From contig JALHOS010000034.1 of assembly GCA_022842905.1 (NCBI GenBank), forward strand, positions 1 to 33,257: a stretch of DNA of 33,257 nt, in the 5' to 3' direction. The position numbers and the translations under genes were made by a program. The notes under the pieces were generated by a model. It did not search any database, was not told the origin of the DNA, and worked only from the letters and a program-made list of their open reading frames with translations. Origin of the DNA: Myxococcaceae bacterium. Its GTDB lineage: Bacteria > Myxococcota > Myxococcia > Myxococcales > Myxococcaceae. This document shows positions 1 through 7,509 of the stretch, one piece after another; the stretch's first letter is position 1; each line of letters begins with the position of its first letter.

Positions 1-450
1 CCGCGTGAGCCCGCGCCGGAGCCCAAGCCCGACGAGCTCGCCGCCCCGCCGACGCCCAAGCCCGCCGAAACGAAGGCCCCGGAGGTCAAGCTCGCGGAGC
101 AGGTGAAGCAGGAGCCGACCCCGGCGCGAACGAACGACGCCGGCGCGCTCAAGGACGCGCTGGCCCGCGGCATCAAGGGCGCGGTGGCCGAGGCTCCGGT
201 ACCCGCGGCGCCCGCCGGCACCTTCGCGCTGCAGCTGTCGGCCTACCAAGAGCGCTCGGAAGCCGACCGCTTCGTCGCGGGCCTCAAGGACAAAGGCTAC
301 GCGCCGTACGTGGTCGAGGCGGCCGTGCCGGGGAAGGGCACCTGGTACCGCGTGCGCATGGGGAAGTTCACCAGCCGCGAGGCGGCGCAGCGCTACCTGA
401 CCGACTTCAAGCGCGAGACGTCGATGGACGCCTTCGTGACGAACAACTGA
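1..450 (+). CDS. SPOR-domain protein, C-terminal part (5' end outside window)
   Basis: The reading frame is open from base 1 and ends at TGA 448-450, so the N-terminus lies upstream. The first ~65 visible residues are a Pro/Ala/Glu/Lys-rich linker of the kind that spans the periplasm in SPOR proteins. The last ~75 residues form a SPOR domain: the start FALQLSAYQERSEADRF, then KGYAPYV, then WYRVRMGKFTSREAA are the usual strand-helix-strand signature. SPOR domains bind glycan strands stripped of stem peptides at the division septum. A GTG at 103 could be called as a start, but the linker composition upstream is the same, so an internal codon is more likely. It converges with the next gene, only 4 bases away. 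The domain call is firm; the rest of the protein is unseen. Confidence 0.85.
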   Translation, partial: PREPAPEPKPDELAAPPTPKPAETKAPEVKLAEQVKQEPTPARTNDAGALKDALARGIKGAVAEAPVPAAPAGTFALQLSAYQERSEADRFVAGLKDKGYAPYVVEAAVPGKGTWYRVRMGKFTSREAAQRYLTDFKRETSMDAFVTNN

Positions 451-454
451 AGCG

Positions 455-1072
455 TCAGTCCTTCGCCGTCCACAGCGCGACCTGATCGCCGGTGCGGCCC
501 ACGGTGACGAGCACCGCGTTGAACTTGGCCTTCACGCCGCGCACTGCGCCGCCGCCCTTCTTGGGCACCTGCCAGAGCCCCTGCGGCGTGAAGACGACCT
601 GAATCCGCAGCGCCCGCGCCATCACCTGCCGGGCCATCATTCCCACGTTCCAGCCTTCCGGCAGCACCGCGTCCAGCTGCATGAACGGGAGGATCGGGTT
701 GCCGTCCTTGTCCGTCTTCGCCGGCGCGCCGTGAGACAGGCCGGAGCCGCCCGCACCGAAGAAGGGCGTCAGGTTGAGCGTGAAGCCGCCGGTGCTGGGG
801 TTGGGTTCCCCCATGCTCAGCACGCCGGCCGTCTCTTCGGTGACGATCATGTAGAACTTCTTGCCCGTCGCGCCGCGGCGGAACGTCTCCGCGTTCTTCT
901 CGCACTCGGCGCCGCCGAGCATCTTCGGGCCGCAGGACCCCGCGTACTGATCCAAGAAGCCGCCCAGCGAAGCGATCGCCTCCGCGTTGTCGCGCAGCTT
1001 CGCGAACTTCGGATCCGCGTCTGCGAACGCCACTGCCGACCCCAGCAACACCATGAAACTCAACGCTCGCAT
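455..1072 (-). CDS. secreted protein of unknown function
   Basis: A 205-residue protein starting MRALSFMVLLGSAVAFADA, a clear Sec signal peptide with probable cleavage after AFA. The start ATG (1070-1072) has a GAGGCG Shine-Dalgarno about 4 bases upstream. The mature part has two cysteines (CGPK and ECEK, around residues 47-57) that could form a disulfide, then a Gly/Pro-rich middle and a beta-rich C-terminal half. I recognise no catalytic motif. It may belong to a myxobacteria-specific DUF family (DUF6066 comes to mind, from memory only). It is divergent from the PilZ gene. The coding call is good on codon bias, signal peptide and RBS; the function is unknown. Confidence 0.8.
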   Translation of the reverse strand: MRALSFMVLLGSAVAFADADPKFAKLRDNAEAIASLGGFLDQYAGSCGPKMLGGAECEKNAETFRRGATGKKFYMIVTEETAGVLSMGEPNPSTGGFTLNLTPFFGAGGSGLSHGAPAKTDKDGNPILPFMQLDAVLPEGWNVGMMARQVMARALRIQVVFTPQGLWQVPKKGGGAVRGVKAKFNAVLVTVGRTGDQVALWTAKD

Positions 1073-1102
1073 GTTCGCCTCATGAAGGTTCGGGTGGATA
1101 AA

Positions 1103-1130
1103 TTGCCTACACCATCACACTCTGTACGCT
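1103..1130 (+). promoter_or_regulatory. candidate sigma-70-type promoter for the PilZ gene
   Basis: TTGCCT (1103-1108) and TACGCT (1125-1130) are separated by 16 bases and match four and three of six consensus positions. A start about 7 bases downstream would give a ~30-nt leader ending at GTG 1166. The site lies in a locally AT-richer stretch between divergent genes. Pattern match only. Confidence 0.4.
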
Positions 1131-1132
1131 TC

Positions 1133-1162
1133 GCGACACCTACCAGCTCCAAGGAGTGTCGC
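1133..1162 (+). promoter_or_regulatory. leader hairpin enclosing the PilZ ribosome-binding site
   Basis: GCGACAC (1133-1139) and GTGTCGC (1156-1162) are a perfect 7-bp inverted repeat around a 16-base loop. The Shine-Dalgarno AAGGAG (1151-1156) lies in the loop and touches the 3' arm, and the start codon follows at 1166. In RNA this could modulate translation; in DNA it could be an operator. The dyad is visible; a regulatory role is inferred. Confidence 0.4.
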
Positions 1163-1165
1163 TTC

Positions 1166-1510
1166 GTGACCGAACGCCGCCAGAGTCTCCGCTTCGACAA
1201 AGTCTTCACCGTCTACCTCTCGACGCCCGACGGCATGACGAGGGGAGTGGCCCGAAACATCAGCAGCCTCGGACTTTTTGTGGAGACGCGGGAAGCGCTG
1301 CCCTTGGGCGGCCGGCTCCGGGTGACCTTCTCCGGAGACGACGGGACGGAGATGACCGCGCTCTGTGAGGTCCGCTACCAGGTGGCGCTCAACTACTCCG
1401 GAGACGAAGGGCAGGCCGGCACGCGCGGCGCCGGCCTGCGGATCGTCGCGTACGAGACCAAGGAAGATCACCCGCTGCTCCTGGTGGATCGCGAGCGGGT
1501 GCTCCACTGA
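1166..1510 (+). CDS. PilZ domain protein (probable c-di-GMP receptor)
   Basis: About 114 residues, essentially one PilZ domain. The c-di-GMP-binding signatures are both present: an N-terminal RRQSLRF (RxxxR) and NISSLGLFVE (the D/NxSxxG motif) about 30 residues later, followed by the beta-barrel strands GGRLRVTFS and the C-terminal GAGLRIV. I chose GTG 1166 because AAGGAG sits 9 bases upstream and because the earlier in-frame ATG at 1082 would add residues that overlap the candidate promoter and hairpin. Stand-alone PilZ proteins act as small adaptors in motility, exopolysaccharide or developmental control; the target here cannot be told. It converges with the dehydrogenase gene 13 bases away. 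Confidence 0.88.
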   Translation: MTERRQSLRFDKVFTVYLSTPDGMTRGVARNISSLGLFVETREALPLGGRLRVTFSGDDGTEMTALCEVRYQVALNYSGDEGQAGTRGAGLRIVAYETKEDHPLLLVDRERVLH

Positions 1511-1523
1511 TCGCGTTCGCTCG

Positions 1524-3074
1524 TTACTGGCTGAAGCCTTCGAGCATGTAGTGCGCTTCGATGCGCTTGAGCGCGAGCACCATGGCCGCGCAGCGCGTGT
1601 CGACGGTCTTGCCAATGCAGTACGGCCGGCTGTCGTGCACGTCGGTGCGCCGCGGCGTGTTCCGGGCGATGTCGCGAATGATCGCGTAGTTCCGCTTGAG
1701 CGCGGTCTCGAGGCGGGCGTCGACTTCCTTCTCGGTCCAGATCTCCATGCGCTTGTTCTGGATCCATTCGTAGTACGAGACCGTCACGCCGCCGGCGTTG
1801 CAGATGATGTCGGGGATGACGTCGATCTTCCGCTTCTCGAACACGCGGTCGGCCTCCGGCGTGGTCGGCCCGTTGGCGCCTTCGGCCACGAGCTTCACCT
1901 TCATCTTCTCGGCGATCTCCGCGGTGATCTCGCCGCCCAAGGCTGCGGGCACGGCGATGTCGGCCTGCACTTCCCAGAAGTCGGACTTGCTGATCGCCTG
2001 CGCGCCGGGGAAGCCGAGCACCGAGCGCTTGAGGTTCTTCGGGTTCTCGTGCGCGTAGCGCATGAGCTCCATCGCGTCGATGCCGCTCGGGTTGTAGATG
2101 CTGCCGTCGACGTCGTTCACGGCGATGAGCTTGGCGCCCATGTTCTGGAGGATCACCGCGCCCCAGCTGCCCACGTTGCCGAAGCCCTGCACGATGAACG
2201 TCTTGCCCTTCACCGTGTCCTTCTTGTCGGCGTAGTAGTCCTCGATCGTGAACGCGACGCCCTGGCCGGTGGCCTTGGTGCGGCCCTCGGAGCCTCCGAT
2301 GCGCACGTCTTTCCCGGTGATGACGCCGCGCTGGTTGTGCCGCTCGCGCTCACCGTCGGAGAACTGGCGCAGGAAGAGCGCCATGATCTCCGAGTTGGTG
2401 CCCACGTCGGGCGCCGGAATGTCGATGTTCGGGCCGACGAGCTGCTTGAGCTTGTACATGAAGCGCAAGCTGACGGCCTGCAGCTCTTCCCGGCCGAACT
2501 GCCGCGGGTCGATCTGAATGCCGCCCTTGCCGCCGCCGAACGGCACTTCGCTGATCGCCGTCTTCCACGTCATCTCCGCGGCGAGTGCCTTGAAGAGATC
2601 GAGCGAGACCTCGCGGTGGTAGCGAATGCCGCCCTTGTACGGCCCGCGCGCCTGGTTGTGCTGCACCCGGTACGCCTTGAAGCGCGCCGTCTCGCCGCGC
2701 ACCAGCTCGTAGACCAGCCCGTCGTCCAGCCGCAGGTGCCCGTTGCGGATCGACACGTCGGACCCGAGCAGCGCCTTCCCGTTCAGAATGATCTTCCCGT
2801 CGGCCAGCCGCTCGAGCCCGTGCGCGTCGCGCACCTTGGTGACCGCCAGGTCGGTGAACTTCGACGCCGCGTCCGGGGCGACCGGCACCAAGCGATCCTT
2901 GAGCTTGGTCGTCACGTAGAAAATGTGCTCGTAGTCCGGCTCTTCGAGCTCTAGGCGCACGCGGTGATCCAGCCCCATCGCGTCGGCGGCGCGGGCGAAG
3001 ATCTCCATCGCCTCGGTGTAGATCGTCTTCCGCGGCTGTGGGGCAGGGGCTCGCATGAAGTTCTCTTCGGCCAT
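1524..3074 (-). CDS. Glu/Leu/Phe/Val dehydrogenase family (probable glutamate dehydrogenase)
   Basis: A 516-residue NAD(P)-dependent amino-acid dehydrogenase, most likely interconverting glutamate and 2-oxoglutarate plus ammonia. The substrate-binding stretch GPYKGGIRYH (~144-153), the PFGGGKGG catalytic-lysine motif (~178-185), the catalytic Asp in IPAPDVGTN (~223) and the Rossmann GFGNVG (~297-302) are all present. ATG 3074 is preferred because GGGAG lies 7 bases upstream; an ATG 11 codons earlier (3107) would fall inside a 20-bp dyad. The protein is longer than the usual ~410-430 residues. Much of the excess is an insertion at about residues 60-115, between the N-terminal helix region and the DDGLVYELVRGE strand. 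Substrate specificity within the family is not certain. Confidence 0.9.
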   Translation of the reverse strand: MAEENFMRAPAPQPRKTIYTEAMEIFARAADAMGLDHRVRLELEEPDYEHIFYVTTKLKDRLVPVAPDAASKFTDLAVTKVRDAHGLERLADGKIILNGKALLGSDVSIRNGHLRLDDGLVYELVRGETARFKAYRVQHNQARGPYKGGIRYHREVSLDLFKALAAEMTWKTAISEVPFGGGKGGIQIDPRQFGREELQAVSLRFMYKLKQLVGPNIDIPAPDVGTNSEIMALFLRQFSDGERERHNQRGVITGKDVRIGGSEGRTKATGQGVAFTIEDYYADKKDTVKGKTFIVQGFGNVGSWGAVILQNMGAKLIAVNDVDGSIYNPSGIDAMELMRYAHENPKNLKRSVLGFPGAQAISKSDFWEVQADIAVPAALGGEITAEIAEKMKVKLVAEGANGPTTPEADRVFEKRKIDVIPDIICNAGGVTVSYYEWIQNKRMEIWTEKEVDARLETALKRNYAIIRDIARNTPRRTDVHDSRPYCIGKTVDTRCAAMVLALKRIEAHYMLEGFSQ

Positions 3075-3098
3075 GTCGTTACTCCCTCGTTGGATTGC

Positions 3099-3118
3099 CA
3101 CGATCACAAGTGGTCGTG
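3099..3118. promoter_or_regulatory. 20-bp operator-like dyad upstream of the dehydrogenase gene
   Basis: CACGATCAC-AA-GTGGTCGTG is an inverted repeat with 9-base arms, 8 of 9 positions matching, around a 2-base centre. It sits 25-44 bases upstream of the dehydrogenase ATG on the minus strand. Symmetry and position fit a dimeric repressor or activator site. The cognate regulator is not identified. Confidence 0.45.
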
Positions 3119-3160
3119 AGGCGGGCGGACCAAAGCGCAGCGGCGCGCGCGAGTTGAGCG

Positions 3161-3183
3161 AAAAATGACGGCACGTCGCGTCA
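3161..3183 (-). terminator. candidate intrinsic terminator after tRNA-Thr
   Basis: On the minus strand TGACG, an 8-base loop and CGTCA are followed directly by TTTTT. It lies about 65 bases past the tRNA 3' end and before the dehydrogenase gene, so it would separate the two units. The stem is only 5 bp, so the call is weak. Confidence 0.35.
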
Positions 3184-3248
3184 ACCTCGGGGCCTGCGCA
3201 AGACTTGCAGCTCGCGCGGCGACCAGCGAAGCGAACACCGATTGACGA

Positions 3249-3320
<72 letters not shown>

Positions 3321-3334
3321 GAAAAACGGGGAGG

Positions 3335-3362
3335 CTCGTACCACAGCGCGCGTCGACGTCAA
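3335..3362 (-). promoter_or_regulatory. candidate promoter of tRNA-Thr
   Basis: On the minus strand TTGACG (3362-3357), a 16-base spacer and TACGAG (3340-3335) resemble -35 and -10 boxes. The -10 ends 14 bases before the mature tRNA 5' end, giving a short 5' leader. The -35 is a 5/6 match, the -10 weaker. Confidence 0.45.
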
Positions 3363-3387
3363 TGCCGGTTTGCCTCTGACGCCGCCG

Positions 3388-4719
3388 CTACCGCACGCGG
3401 TTGAGCAGCACCCGTGTGCGGGTGGACTCGGCGCCCGTCGGCACGGTCACCGCCACGTCCGCGTCGCCGTCGCCGTCGACGTCCGCCAGGTTCAGGCTCA
3501 CCCAGGGCCCGGCGCCGAGCGGGGCGCGGAACTCGGTGAAGGTGAAGCCGCCGACGTTGCGCTTGGCCACCCAGTCGGTCCCCTGGGCAAAGCCGACGTC
3601 GAGCCGCCCGTCGCCGTCGAGATCGTGCACCCGCAGGTGCTGGGCGCCGGTCAAAGGGAACGAGCGGGCGACCGCGAAGCTCGACCCCGCGTTCTCGAAC
3701 ACCGTCACACCCGCGTCGTCCAGCCCGGCCAGATCGACGTCGCCGTCACCGTCGAAGTCTCCCGCGGCCACTTCGCGCAGGTCCGCCGTGAAGGGCAGCG
3801 ACGGCCCCGCGTCGCCCTGCGCGCCATCGAAGATCTGGACCCCCGCACTCGAGGCCACGAGCAGATCGAGCGCGCCGTCGCCGACGAAGCGCCCGGCGGC
3901 CACCGCCCCCGGCCCGACCTCGAGCTTGCGCACGGCCCCAGCCGAGAGGATCCAGACGCCGCCGTCGCCCTCACACCCGGCGATCGCCAGCCGCCGAGGA
4001 TCCGCCGCGGATGGCAGGAAGGCCCCACCGGCGCACCCGGCGTCGGCGACGATCCGCAGCGAAGACGCGCTCGCGCCAGCGCGGTACACGTCCACCGCGC
4101 CGTTCGCGTTCACCGTGGCGACGTCGACCAGCCCGTCACCGTCGTTGTCCAGCGCCGCTGCGGCTCTTGGATCGCGCTGAAACGACAGCTTGCGGCTGGT
4201 GTTCGCAAAGCCGCTCCCCTGGACCCACGCGAACGCCTCGACCCGCGCGAACGCCGGCACCGCCAACACGAGGTCCGGCGCGCCGTAGGGCGGCAGGTCG
4301 GCGACCCAGCCGAGGCCCCCCTTCGCCACGTCGAGGAATGGGCCGACCTCGTACGGGGCGCTGACGCAGCCTTGGCGATCCACGGCACAGCTGCTCGAGC
4401 AGCGCTCGGTGCCGAAGGTCCCGCAGGTGCCCAGGCCGAGCGTGCCGTCGCAGGTCTCCAGCGGGTCGAGCATGCCGTTGCCGCAGCGCCGGGTGCAGGC
4501 CGTCGTGGCGAGCTGGCAGTTGGGGCCACACACGAGCGTTCCGGCTTCGAAGCCGGCGCTCACGCAGGTGGCGCCCTTGAGATCCGAGCCGTCGCACGCC
4601 TCGTCGGCTTGGGCGATCCCGTCGCCGCAGCGCGGGACGACCTCCGGCTCGATCCGGCGTACGCCGCCGTCGCTGCACGCCACCCCTGCCAGGAAGAACA
4701 CCCACGCGAGCCGGTACAC
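3388..4719 (-). CDS. exported Cys-rich / VCBS (FG-GAP-like) repeat protein, probable lipoprotein
   Basis: 443 residues. The N-terminus [15 protein letters not shown] is a short export signal ending at a cysteine that could be lipidated, although Gly rather than Leu at -3 makes the lipobox imperfect. Residues ~30-115 hold Cys-rich repeats of the form CGDG/CGNG...ETCDG...C (nine or more cysteines), as in myxobacterial surface proteins. The rest is a run of VCBS/FG-GAP-like blades with Ca-binding-loop motifs: [33 protein letters not shown] and [11 protein letters not shown]. This suggests a beta-propeller exposed outside the cell, binding ligand or matrix. The start is GTG (4717-4719) without an obvious Shine-Dalgarno. 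It is divergent from yacG by 22 bases. The exact role is unknown. Confidence 0.85.
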   Translation of the reverse strand: MYRLAWVFFLAGVACSDGGVRRIEPEVVPRCGDGIAQADEACDGSDLKGATCVSAGFEAGTLVCGPNCQLATTACTRRCGNGMLDPLETCDGTLGLGTCGTFGTERCSSSCAVDRQGCVSAPYEVGPFLDVAKGGLGWVADLPPYGAPDLVLAVPAFARVEAFAWVQGSGFANTSRKLSFQRDPRAAAALDNDGDGLVDVATVNANGAVDVYRAGASASSLRIVADAGCAGGAFLPSAADPRRLAIAGCEGDGGVWILSAGAVRKLEVGPGAVAAGRFVGDGALDLLVASSAGVQIFDGAQGDAGPSLPFTADLREVAAGDFDGDGDVDLAGLDDAGVTVFENAGSSFAVARSFPLTGAQHLRVHDLDGDGRLDVGFAQGTDWVAKRNVGGFTFTEFRAPLGAGPWVSLNLADVDGDGDADVAVTVPTGAESTRTRVLLNRVR

Positions 4720-4741
4720 GGGCCCGGGAGGTTACGGCAGA

Positions 4742-4945
4742 ATGCGCGGCATGGCGGTCCCTCGTTGTCCCATTTGTCAGCGGTCCGTGGCCGCCGTGGA
4801 GCCCAAGGTCTTGCCGTTCTGCAGCGATCGCTGCCGGCAGGTGGATCTGGGGCGCTGGCTGGGCGGGGACTACCGCATTCCCGTTCGGACCGACGACGAG
4901 GACGAAGACGGAGACGGCGCCGTCCGCCGCCCGGACGAGCGATGA
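4742..4945 (+). CDS. yacG: YacG family zinc-binding DNA gyrase inhibitor
   Basis: A 67-residue protein with the YacG four-cysteine zinc site: CPIC (residues 9-12) and CSDRC (27-31), followed by the family motif [15 protein letters not shown]. The tail is acidic ([10 protein letters not shown]). In Escherichia coli YacG binds GyrB and inhibits gyrase. ATG 4742 is chosen because GGGAGG lies about 11 bases upstream; an in-frame ATG at 4751 is the alternative and loses only three residues. Its TGA overlaps the next gene's ATG (ATGA), so the two are probably translationally coupled. Confidence 0.9.
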   Translation: MRGMAVPRCPICQRSVAAVEPKVLPFCSDRCRQVDLGRWLGGDYRIPVRTDDEDEDGDGAVRRPDER

Positions 4946-5610
4946 GCCTCTGGCTCACCGGTGGGGTGGCCTTGGGCTACGCGACGGCGGTCGTCGCCCT
5001 GCACCGGGGGAACGTGTGGCGGCTGCGGCGGCAGGCAGGGGGCTTCGAGCCGCTCTGGCGCAAGGACTGGGACACGCTGCTCGCGGGCGTCGGCGACGGC
5101 GGGACCCAGGTGCGGGCCGAGCTGCTCGACGCGCTGCGTGCGGGCGCGTCGGTTCAAGCGCAGGCGATCGAGGCGGCGGGCTTCGCGGGCGCCGAAGCGC
5201 GGTGGCTGGCGCTCCTCGGGCAGGTGTCTGGACAAGCCAGTCAGGTGCTCGACTTGCTGGAAGCGACCCCTCCGACGAGCGCGGCCGAGGCGTACCTGCG
5301 CGAACACTTGGCGCTCGAGCGCCGAGTGAACGCGCTGTCACTGGAGGTGGTGGTGTTCGCCAGCAAGCGCAGGTTGGGGCTGGCGCTCGAGCGGTTTGGG
5401 GAGCAGCCGGCGCTCTTCGCGGCCCGGGCGCTCGCGTCCTCGTTGGTGGGCTTCAGCGGGGCGGTCATCGACGACCTCGCGCGGGCCGTCTACTTCAGCC
5501 GAGAAGCGCCGTTCTACGTGCAGCTCGTCGCGGACTTGCCGTTCATCGAAGAGGCGCGGCCGTCGTTGTGGGCGGCCTGTCAGCAAAGACTTTCCGCTTC
5601 CAGTGAATGA
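4942..5610 (+). CDS. hypothetical protein, helix-rich, one N-terminal hydrophobic segment
   Basis: 222 residues starting [20 protein letters not shown], a probable membrane anchor or uncleaved signal, followed by [10 protein letters not shown] on the likely cytoplasmic side. The remainder is Ala/Leu/Glu-rich and predicted helical with no motif I recognise. The ATG overlaps the yacG stop by 4 bases and the gene is followed within 20 bases by the FHA gene, so it belongs to the same + strand run. Third-position G/C is as high as in neighbouring genes. I infer a membrane-associated accessory of the FHA/PP2C group only from position. Confidence 0.75.
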   Translation: MSLWLTGGVALGYATAVVALHRGNVWRLRRQAGGFEPLWRKDWDTLLAGVGDGGTQVRAELLDALRAGASVQAQAIEAAGFAGAEARWLALLGQVSGQASQVLDLLEATPPTSAAEAYLREHLALERRVNALSLEVVVFASKRRLGLALERFGEQPALFAARALASSLVGFSGAVIDDLARAVYFSREAPFYVQLVADLPFIEEARPSLWAACQQRLSASSE

Positions 5611-5629
5611 AGCGCAGAATGGCGCCCGC

Positions 5630-6148
5630 ATGGCCGAGACGTTGATCGCCTGGTTCACCCGCTTCACGGACGACCCGAAGAAGCTCAGCGCCAGGCTGGC
5701 GGGCCGGCCGGTGCTGGTCTTCGAGCCCCCGGTGCGCGAAGAGTCCGCCGACGACGCCGACGACGACTTCCAGTTCCGTACGAGCGCGGGTGACGGGGCG
5801 ATCAACTCGAAGACTGGCGAGGCCGTCGTGGCGGTGATCGAGAAGACGAAGGACAACGCGTTTCAGCGCCGCGTCACCATGGGGCGCACCACGAACAACG
5901 ACATCGTCCTCGAAGACGCGTCGGTGTCGCGCTTCCACGCCTGGCTCCAGCTCAACGACAAAGGCGCCTGGGAAGTGGTCGACGCGGGGTCCCGCAACGG
6001 CACCTTCATCAACGGGCGTCGGCTGTCCCAAAAGGTCGGCCAGGCGCTGGACAACGATCAGCGCCTACGAATCGGCTCGGTCGAACTGCGCTACTTCACG
6101 TCCAAGGGCTTCCTCGACTACCTCGCCCGCCGCGCGGTCGAGCGGTGA
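5630..6148 (+). CDS. FHA domain protein
   Basis: 172 residues. An N-terminal ~80-residue region of unknown role contains an acidic stretch (ESADDADDDF). It is followed by an FHA domain at about 83-155 with the phosphothreonine-binding signatures MGRTTNNDI, SVSRFHAWL and SRNGTFINGRRL (GR, SxxH and NG all present). FHA domains dock phosphothreonine made by Hanks-type Ser/Thr kinases. I chose ATG 5630; a GTG at 5603 is an alternative that overlaps the preceding stop. The next gene encodes a PP2C-type phosphatase, so a reader and an eraser of the same modification lie side by side. No kinase gene is in the window. Confidence 0.88.
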   Translation: MAETLIAWFTRFTDDPKKLSARLAGRPVLVFEPPVREESADDADDDFQFRTSAGDGAINSKTGEAVVAVIEKTKDNAFQRRVTMGRTTNNDIVLEDASVSRFHAWLQLNDKGAWEVVDAGSRNGTFINGRRLSQKVGQALDNDQRLRIGSVELRYFTSKGFLDYLARRAVER

Positions 6149-6230
6149 CGTCCGCGCAACTTTCGCTTTGCGCTCTGGGGGGTTGCAGCCCTACAGTCTC
6201 CCGTCTTTTTTCGCGAGGGGCTCTGACCGC

Positions 6231-7502
6231 GTGATCACGATCGAAGCGCATGGGCAGACGGACGTCGGCCGCAAGCGACAGCACAACGAAGACGCGTGGT
6301 TGGTCGACAAGGGCCTGGGCCTCTTCATCGTCGCGGACGGCATGGGTGGTCACGCCGCGGGTGAAGTGGCCAGCGCGCGCGCCGTCGAGGTGGTGCGCCA
6401 GCACGTCACCGGGAACAAGCAGATCCTCAAGGATCTCGCCAAGGAACCGAACCAGAACCACCGCGCCGCGGCGGCGACCATGGTTGAAGTCGCGGTCCAG
6501 CGAGCCTGCGCCGACATCTACAAGATGGCGTCGTCCGACGCTGCCAAGCGCGGCATGGGGACGACGTTCGTCTGCATGGTCGTCGCCGGCAACAAGGGCG
6601 TCATCGGCCACGTGGGCGACAGCCGCGTCTACCTGGTGCGCAACGGGCAGTGCCACCGGCTGACCGAAGACCACACGCTGATCGCCGCGCAGCTCAAGGC
6701 CGGGACGATCACCAAGGATCAGGCCGCCACCAGCGCGTACCGCAACGTCATCACCCGCGCCGTCGGCATTCAGGAGTCGGTGCAGGTCGACACGCTGCTC
6801 GTCGACATGGTGCCCGGCGACATCTTCCTGCTCTGCAGCGACGGGCTGCACGGCTACATGGCCGACGACGAAGTGCTGCCCGTCGTGCAGGCCAACGCGC
6901 TCGATCAGCAGCCGGCCCGGTTCATTCAGCTGGCGAACGAGCGCGGCGGCAAGGACAACATCACCGCCGTCGTGGTGCAGGTGGCGGGCGACGACGCGAC
7001 GGCGGCCGAAGAGGTCGTCGAAGCGCAGTCGCGCATGGAAGCGCTCAAGAAGATCCCGCTCTTCCGGCACCTCACCTACAAAGAGCAGACGGCGGTGCTG
7101 TCGGTCGCGAGCACGCGCACGTTCCCCGCGGGGCGGGAGATCGTCACCGAAGGCCAGCCGGGTGAAGAGCTGTTCGTCGTCATTCGCGGGCGGGTGTCGA
7201 TCGAGAAGGGCGGGGTGGAGATCGCCGAGCTGCGCGCCGGCGGCCACTTCGGCGAGATGGGGCTCATCGACAACGCGCCGCGCTCCGCCACGGTGCGAGC
7301 GATCGAGCCGACCCGGGTCATGGTGATCGCCCGGCCGGATCTGATGCACCTGATGAAGAAGGAGTCGATCCTCGCGGTGAAGCTGCTGTGGAGCTTCGTG
7401 CAGGTGCTGTCCGACCGGCTGCGCGAGACGAACTCGGAGCTGTCCGAGGCGCGGCAGGAGCTCGCCGCGGTGCAGGCGATCGCACCCTTTGCCGAGGAGT
7501 GA
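6231..7502 (+). CDS. PP2C-type Ser/Thr phosphatase fused to a cyclic-nucleotide-binding domain
   Basis: 423 residues. Residues 1-~255 are a PP2C/Stp1-like phosphatase with all metal-site motifs: RQHNEDAW (16-23), VADGMGGHAAGE (34-45), GTTFVC, GHVGDSRVYLV, LTEDHT, CSDGLHGY and GGKDNITAVVV. After a short linker, residues ~273-390 form a cNMP-binding domain; the phosphate-binding cassette FGEMGLIDNAPRSATVRA (~338-355) keeps the key Glu and Arg. The C-terminus is a helix likely to be coiled. The start is GTG 6231, with GAGGGG about 10 bases upstream. Known family behaviour suggests it removes phosphate from Ser/Thr kinase targets; control by cAMP or cGMP is inferred from the fusion. It sits 82 bases after the FHA gene. 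Confidence 0.92.
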   Translation: MITIEAHGQTDVGRKRQHNEDAWLVDKGLGLFIVADGMGGHAAGEVASARAVEVVRQHVTGNKQILKDLAKEPNQNHRAAAATMVEVAVQRACADIYKMASSDAAKRGMGTTFVCMVVAGNKGVIGHVGDSRVYLVRNGQCHRLTEDHTLIAAQLKAGTITKDQAATSAYRNVITRAVGIQESVQVDTLLVDMVPGDIFLLCSDGLHGYMADDEVLPVVQANALDQQPARFIQLANERGGKDNITAVVVQVAGDDATAAEEVVEAQSRMEALKKIPLFRHLTYKEQTAVLSVASTRTFPAGREIVTEGQPGEELFVVIRGRVSIEKGGVEIAELRAGGHFGEMGLIDNAPRSATVRAIEPTRVMVIARPDLMHLMKKESILAVKLLWSFVQVLSDRLRETNSELSEARQELAAVQAIAPFAEE

Positions 7503-7509
7503 GGCCACC

